Source of the DNA: Clostridiales bacterium
GTDB lineage: Bacteria > Bacillota > Clostridia > Christensenellales > Pumilibacteraceae
Direction of reading: 5' to 3'
Assembly (NCBI GenBank): GCA_022508505.1
Contig: JAFLVC010000001.1
Span: 124,001 to 188,000 of the forward strand
Length of the DNA: 64,000 bases
The notes beneath the pieces were generated by a model. It was not told the DNA's origin and ran no database searches. It saw nothing but the letters and a program-made list of their open reading frames with translations. A program made the translations under genes and the position numbers. Positions 61,747-64,000 of this stretch are shown here, one piece after another; positions within the stretch are counted from its first letter, which is position 1, and each line of letters opens with the position of its first letter.

Positions 61747-63522
61747 ATGGTGAGAAAACACGGGATTTGTTCGATTTTTTTGGCGGCGGTCGTGGCGGTA
61801 AGCGCGTTTGCTCTTTCGGCGTGCGATACGAATAAGGCGGCTGCGCCCAAGGTGCCCGAAGAAACGCCGCCGCCACAAGAGGAGCTGACCTTTTTGAAAG
61901 CGGAAGGCGCGGACGTCAAGAACGAGAACGGCGAAAAAGTCTATCTCCGCGGAGTAAACCTCGGCGGGCTGTTCGTCACCGAGCATTGGATGACGGGCTT
62001 TCAGTACACGACGCCGTCAAACGATTTTCGGTCGCTGACGGAGACATTTATCAAGAGGTTCGGCGAGGAAAAGACAAAGGAGCTTTGGGCGGAGTACCGC
62101 GCCAATTGGTGGACTGAAGACGATTTGAAAAAATGCGCCGCTATGGGCATAAACGTCATTCGCCTTCCGTTCACCTACATGAACGTCGATTTTGACGCCC
62201 TCAAAGTGGAAGAGGAAGAGGACGAGAACGGCGAAAAAGTAGTTGTCGAATATAAATACGCCGGTCAAAATTACGACTTTTCGGACATCGACGCATTTGT
62301 CGAGCGCGCCGCCGAGTACGGCATATACACCATTTTGGATCTTCACGGCGCGTACGGCTCGCATAACGGTCAGGACCACAGCGGTCAGATCATAAAAAAT
62401 GCGGCGGACGTCAAATTCTTCTACGACGATAAGCTGCAGCAGCTAACCGCCGATTTGTGGACCGCTCTTTCCGAGCACTACAAGGACAACCCCAACGTAG
62501 CCGGTTACGATATTTTGAACGAGCCGGGCGAAAAGGCGGGGCTGACTTCAGAGCGGCACTTTATGGTTTTCGATAAGCTCTACAAGGCCATTCGCGCGAC
62601 GGGCGACGAGCACATCGTCATTTTCGAGTCGTGCTGGGACGGAAAGGATCTGCCGCAGCCCGCCGAGTACGGTTGGGAAAATTGCATGTATTCCTTCCAC
62701 CACTATACGAGCAATAGCGACACCTCGGATAAGGGATTTCTTGACCACTCTCAAAGCTGGAACGAAAAAGTAGAAGGCATAACAAAGCAAAACTTCGGCG
62801 TGCCTATCTATATGGGCGAGTTCACAAACTACACATCGGAAAGTAAGTGGGATTATGTTCTCGACTACCTCAACCGCCTGAATTGGCACTGGACGAGCTG
62901 GACGTACAAGGTGTGGGGAACGACGCCCTGGGGCATCATCGACATAAGGGGGGCCGGCGCGCAAAAGGTGGACGCGATGACCGACGAGTACGAAGTCATA
63001 CTCGAAAAGTTCAAGACCCTCAAAACGACGAGCGACGCCGCACGCCATTACACCTTCCCCGGCACCGAAACGACGCTCGAGAGCGTGTTTAAGCGGCACG
63101 CAAAAGCGCCCGCGCAAGAGACCGAGTTCGAAGAGGACAAGTACGTGAGGTTCGTCTCCGACTACGGCTACCTCGGGTGTAAGGGGAAGGTTGTCAGCAC
63201 TACGGCTTTTAACATCGTGGACGATTACAGTTCGAGCAGCTTGCTCAGGGTGACATATCATTCCTCCGGCGACGGCAGCGCGTACGTCATGTTTAACAAC
63301 CAATACATGTGCACGTTTACGAGCTCGGGGACGAGATACCTGACATTGAAGGCTAAGAAGGACACCACCGACAACGACTCGCGCTTCTATCCCGTCGCGT
63401 GCGGCGACGGCTGGGCGTTCGTCTCGCGCGCCGCGTGCAAGTATTTGACGATTGGCGCAAACGGTGTAATCACGGCGACGGCTTCGACAATCGCGGACGC
63501 GACGATATTCTATATCGAATAG
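61747..63522 (+). CDS. Lipoprotein GH5 glycoside hydrolase with C-terminal beta domain
   Basis: 591 residues. The ATG at 61747 is only 1 nt from GGAGG, so the next codon GTG 61750 may be the used start. Lipobox LSAC gives lipid Cys26. The GH5 barrel directly follows a short linker (RGVNLGGLFVTE near 62; IRLPFTYMNVD), with acid/base E259 in ILNEPGEK and nucleophile E358 in IYMGEFT. A beta-rich C-terminal domain (about 460-591; FVSDYGYLGCKG, YLTIGANG) looks like a fascin- or trefoil-type fold. Closely related to the GH5 at 44137, but with different accessory domains. Probably a surface endo-glucanase or related hydrolase. Confidence 0.92.
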   Translation: MVRKHGICSIFLAAVVAVSAFALSACDTNKAAAPKVPEETPPPQEELTFLKAEGADVKNENGEKVYLRGVNLGGLFVTEHWMTGFQYTTPSNDFRSLTETFIKRFGEEKTKELWAEYRANWWTEDDLKKCAAMGINVIRLPFTYMNVDFDALKVEEEEDENGEKVVVEYKYAGQNYDFSDIDAFVERAAEYGIYTILDLHGAYGSHNGQDHSGQIIKNAADVKFFYDDKLQQLTADLWTALSEHYKDNPNVAGYDILNEPGEKAGLTSERHFMVFDKLYKAIRATGDEHIVIFESCWDGKDLPQPAEYGWENCMYSFHHYTSNSDTSDKGFLDHSQSWNEKVEGITKQNFGVPIYMGEFTNYTSESKWDYVLDYLNRLNWHWTSWTYKVWGTTPWGIIDIRGAGAQKVDAMTDEYEVILEKFKTLKTTSDAARHYTFPGTETTLESVFKRHAKAPAQETEFEEDKYVRFVSDYGYLGCKGKVVSTTAFNIVDDYSSSSLLRVTYHSSGDGSAYVMFNNQYMCTFTSSGTRYLTLKAKKDTTDNDSRFYPVACGDGWAFVSRAACKYLTIGANGVITATASTIADATIFYIE

Positions 63523-63563
63523 GGAAGCGGACGCTGTCCGATTAAAAAAACGGAGAGATAAAA

Positions 63564-63866
63564 ATGAAATTTATCATTACACGCGACATGACCGAGGTCG
63601 ATTACAAGAGCTTCGACTTTTGGCAGCAGGTTGACGAAATAGAGGTCGAAGAGCCGAGCGGGTGGTATATTCGCTACGTCGAGGGCGGGATTGTCCACAC
63701 GTTCGACTACGACCAATCGAGCGGGAGGCGCGAATATATCGACGAGTACCGCGAGGACGTTTTCAAAGTACCGCTCGGCTTTACCGCCGACGCCAAGGTC
63801 AATGCCGAGATCATGCGAAAAGTAAGCTACGACGGCAAAAAGGCTAAGCTCATTCGCGAGCCGTAA
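63564..63866 (+). CDS. Small conserved-looking hypothetical protein
   Basis: 100 residues starting at ATG 63564 behind ACGGAGAG. Mixed alpha/beta, acidic in the first half (VDEIEVEEPSGWYIRYVEGG) and basic at the C-terminus. No signal peptide, cysteine motif or membrane segment, so it is cytosolic, unlike its neighbours. It follows the GH5 gene by 41 nt, and a strong terminator closes the unit. I do not recognise the family. Confidence 0.75.
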   Translation: MKFIITRDMTEVDYKSFDFWQQVDEIEVEEPSGWYIRYVEGGIVHTFDYDQSSGRREYIDEYREDVFKVPLGFTADAKVNAEIMRKVSYDGKKAKLIREP

Positions 63867-63890
63867 ATTTCGATTCGGCTTTAATACTTC

Positions 63891-63926
63891 AAAAAAAACC
63901 TCTCGGTTGATTTCCGAGAGGTTTTT
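63891..63926. terminator. Bidirectional rho-independent terminator
   Basis: CCTCTCGG (63899-63906) pairs with CCGAGAGG (63914-63921), flanked by A8 and T5, so it can stop convergent transcription from both sides. Confidence 0.92.
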
Positions 63927-63953
63927 GCTTTGCGGTAATTATTTAAAGCGTGA

Positions 63954-64000
63954 TTATTCGTCTGTCGTTATCGTCAGCGTAAAGCTTATCGCGCTGCCGT
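63954..64000 (-). CDS. C-terminal end of a minus-strand gene, truncated by the window edge
   Basis: The last 47 nt read on the minus strand give a frame ending SFTLTITTDE followed by TAA at 63956-63954. It sits just beyond a bidirectional terminator, as expected for a convergent gene. The alternating hydrophobic and Thr residues suggest the last strand of a beta-rich exported protein, but 14 residues cannot be assigned. Confidence 0.4.
   Translation of the reverse strand, partial: GSAISFTLTITTDE

Noticed and set aside
35600-63600. Cellulosome components or sortase-anchored enzymes
   Set aside because: No dockerin calcium-loop pairs, cohesins, S-layer domains or LPXTG motifs were seen; anchoring is by lipoboxes and transmembrane helices.

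Overview
The window looks like chromosomal DNA from an uncultured anaerobic, low-to-mid-GC Gram-positive bacterium, most likely a gut-type Clostridia/Christensenellales relative. The evidence is: lipobox signal peptides and no outer-membrane genes; LytTR two-component regulation; a mini-RNase III gene; BspA-type leucine-rich repeats; rho-independent terminators; abundant intergenic stem-loop repeats typical of gut Firmicutes; and very many carbohydrate-active proteins. The lineage is inferred. The standard genetic code is used (TGA is a stop).

Region 1 (1-9361) is one tightly spaced plus-strand gene string. It holds four radical SAM/SPASM proteins (the first with N-terminal membrane segments), a UDP-glucuronate decarboxylase-like SDR, a UDP-sugar 6-dehydrogenase and a pair of U32-peptidase-like proteins. 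Together these suggest synthesis and unusual radical modification of a UDP-xylose- or uronate-containing surface molecule; the product is not known.

Region 2 (9446-30005) is mostly housekeeping. It contains a stand-alone GMP synthase ATPase subunit, a zinc-ribbon/TPR/BspA mosaic membrane protein, a tiny minus-strand gene, an Lrp-aminotransferase pair, a large lipoprotein, an extracellular GH13 amylase with a secreted partner, a Sel1-repeat protein, a DJ-1/PfpI protein, mrnC-thyX-rlmB, tpiA-gpmI and tRNA-Ser(GCU). Several promoters lie so close to the start codon that leaderless transcripts are expected. rlmB seems to begin at an ATC codon.

Region 3 (30136-64000) is almost wholly devoted to exported proteins. 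It has a lipoprotein phosphatase with a membrane-anchored three-module carbohydrate-binding protein and a Cys/His-repeat beta-helix lipoprotein; a LytTR response regulator/histidine kinase operon that also encodes a four-module carbohydrate-binding membrane protein, a permuted GH3 enzyme and a carbohydrate-binding lipoprotein; two GH5 lipoproteins; two further permuted GH3 enzymes with membrane segments at both ends; an orphan LytTR regulator; a CotH-like lipoprotein with four Cys/His repeats; and a 948-residue lipoprotein built of repeated modules. This reads as a Gram-positive polysaccharide-utilisation locus in which GH5 endo-enzymes cut beta-glucan-like polymers at the surface, membrane-tethered GH3 enzymes trim the oligomers, and LytTR regulators control expression. 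No sugar transporter lies in the window.

Between 53.6 and 55.3 kb sits a cluster of REP-like palindromic repeats enclosing a small GIY-YIG nuclease gene that has its own consensus promoter. This is the best candidate here for a poorly described mobile system. No CRISPR array, rRNA, phage, transposase, dockerin/cohesin or LPXTG feature was seen.
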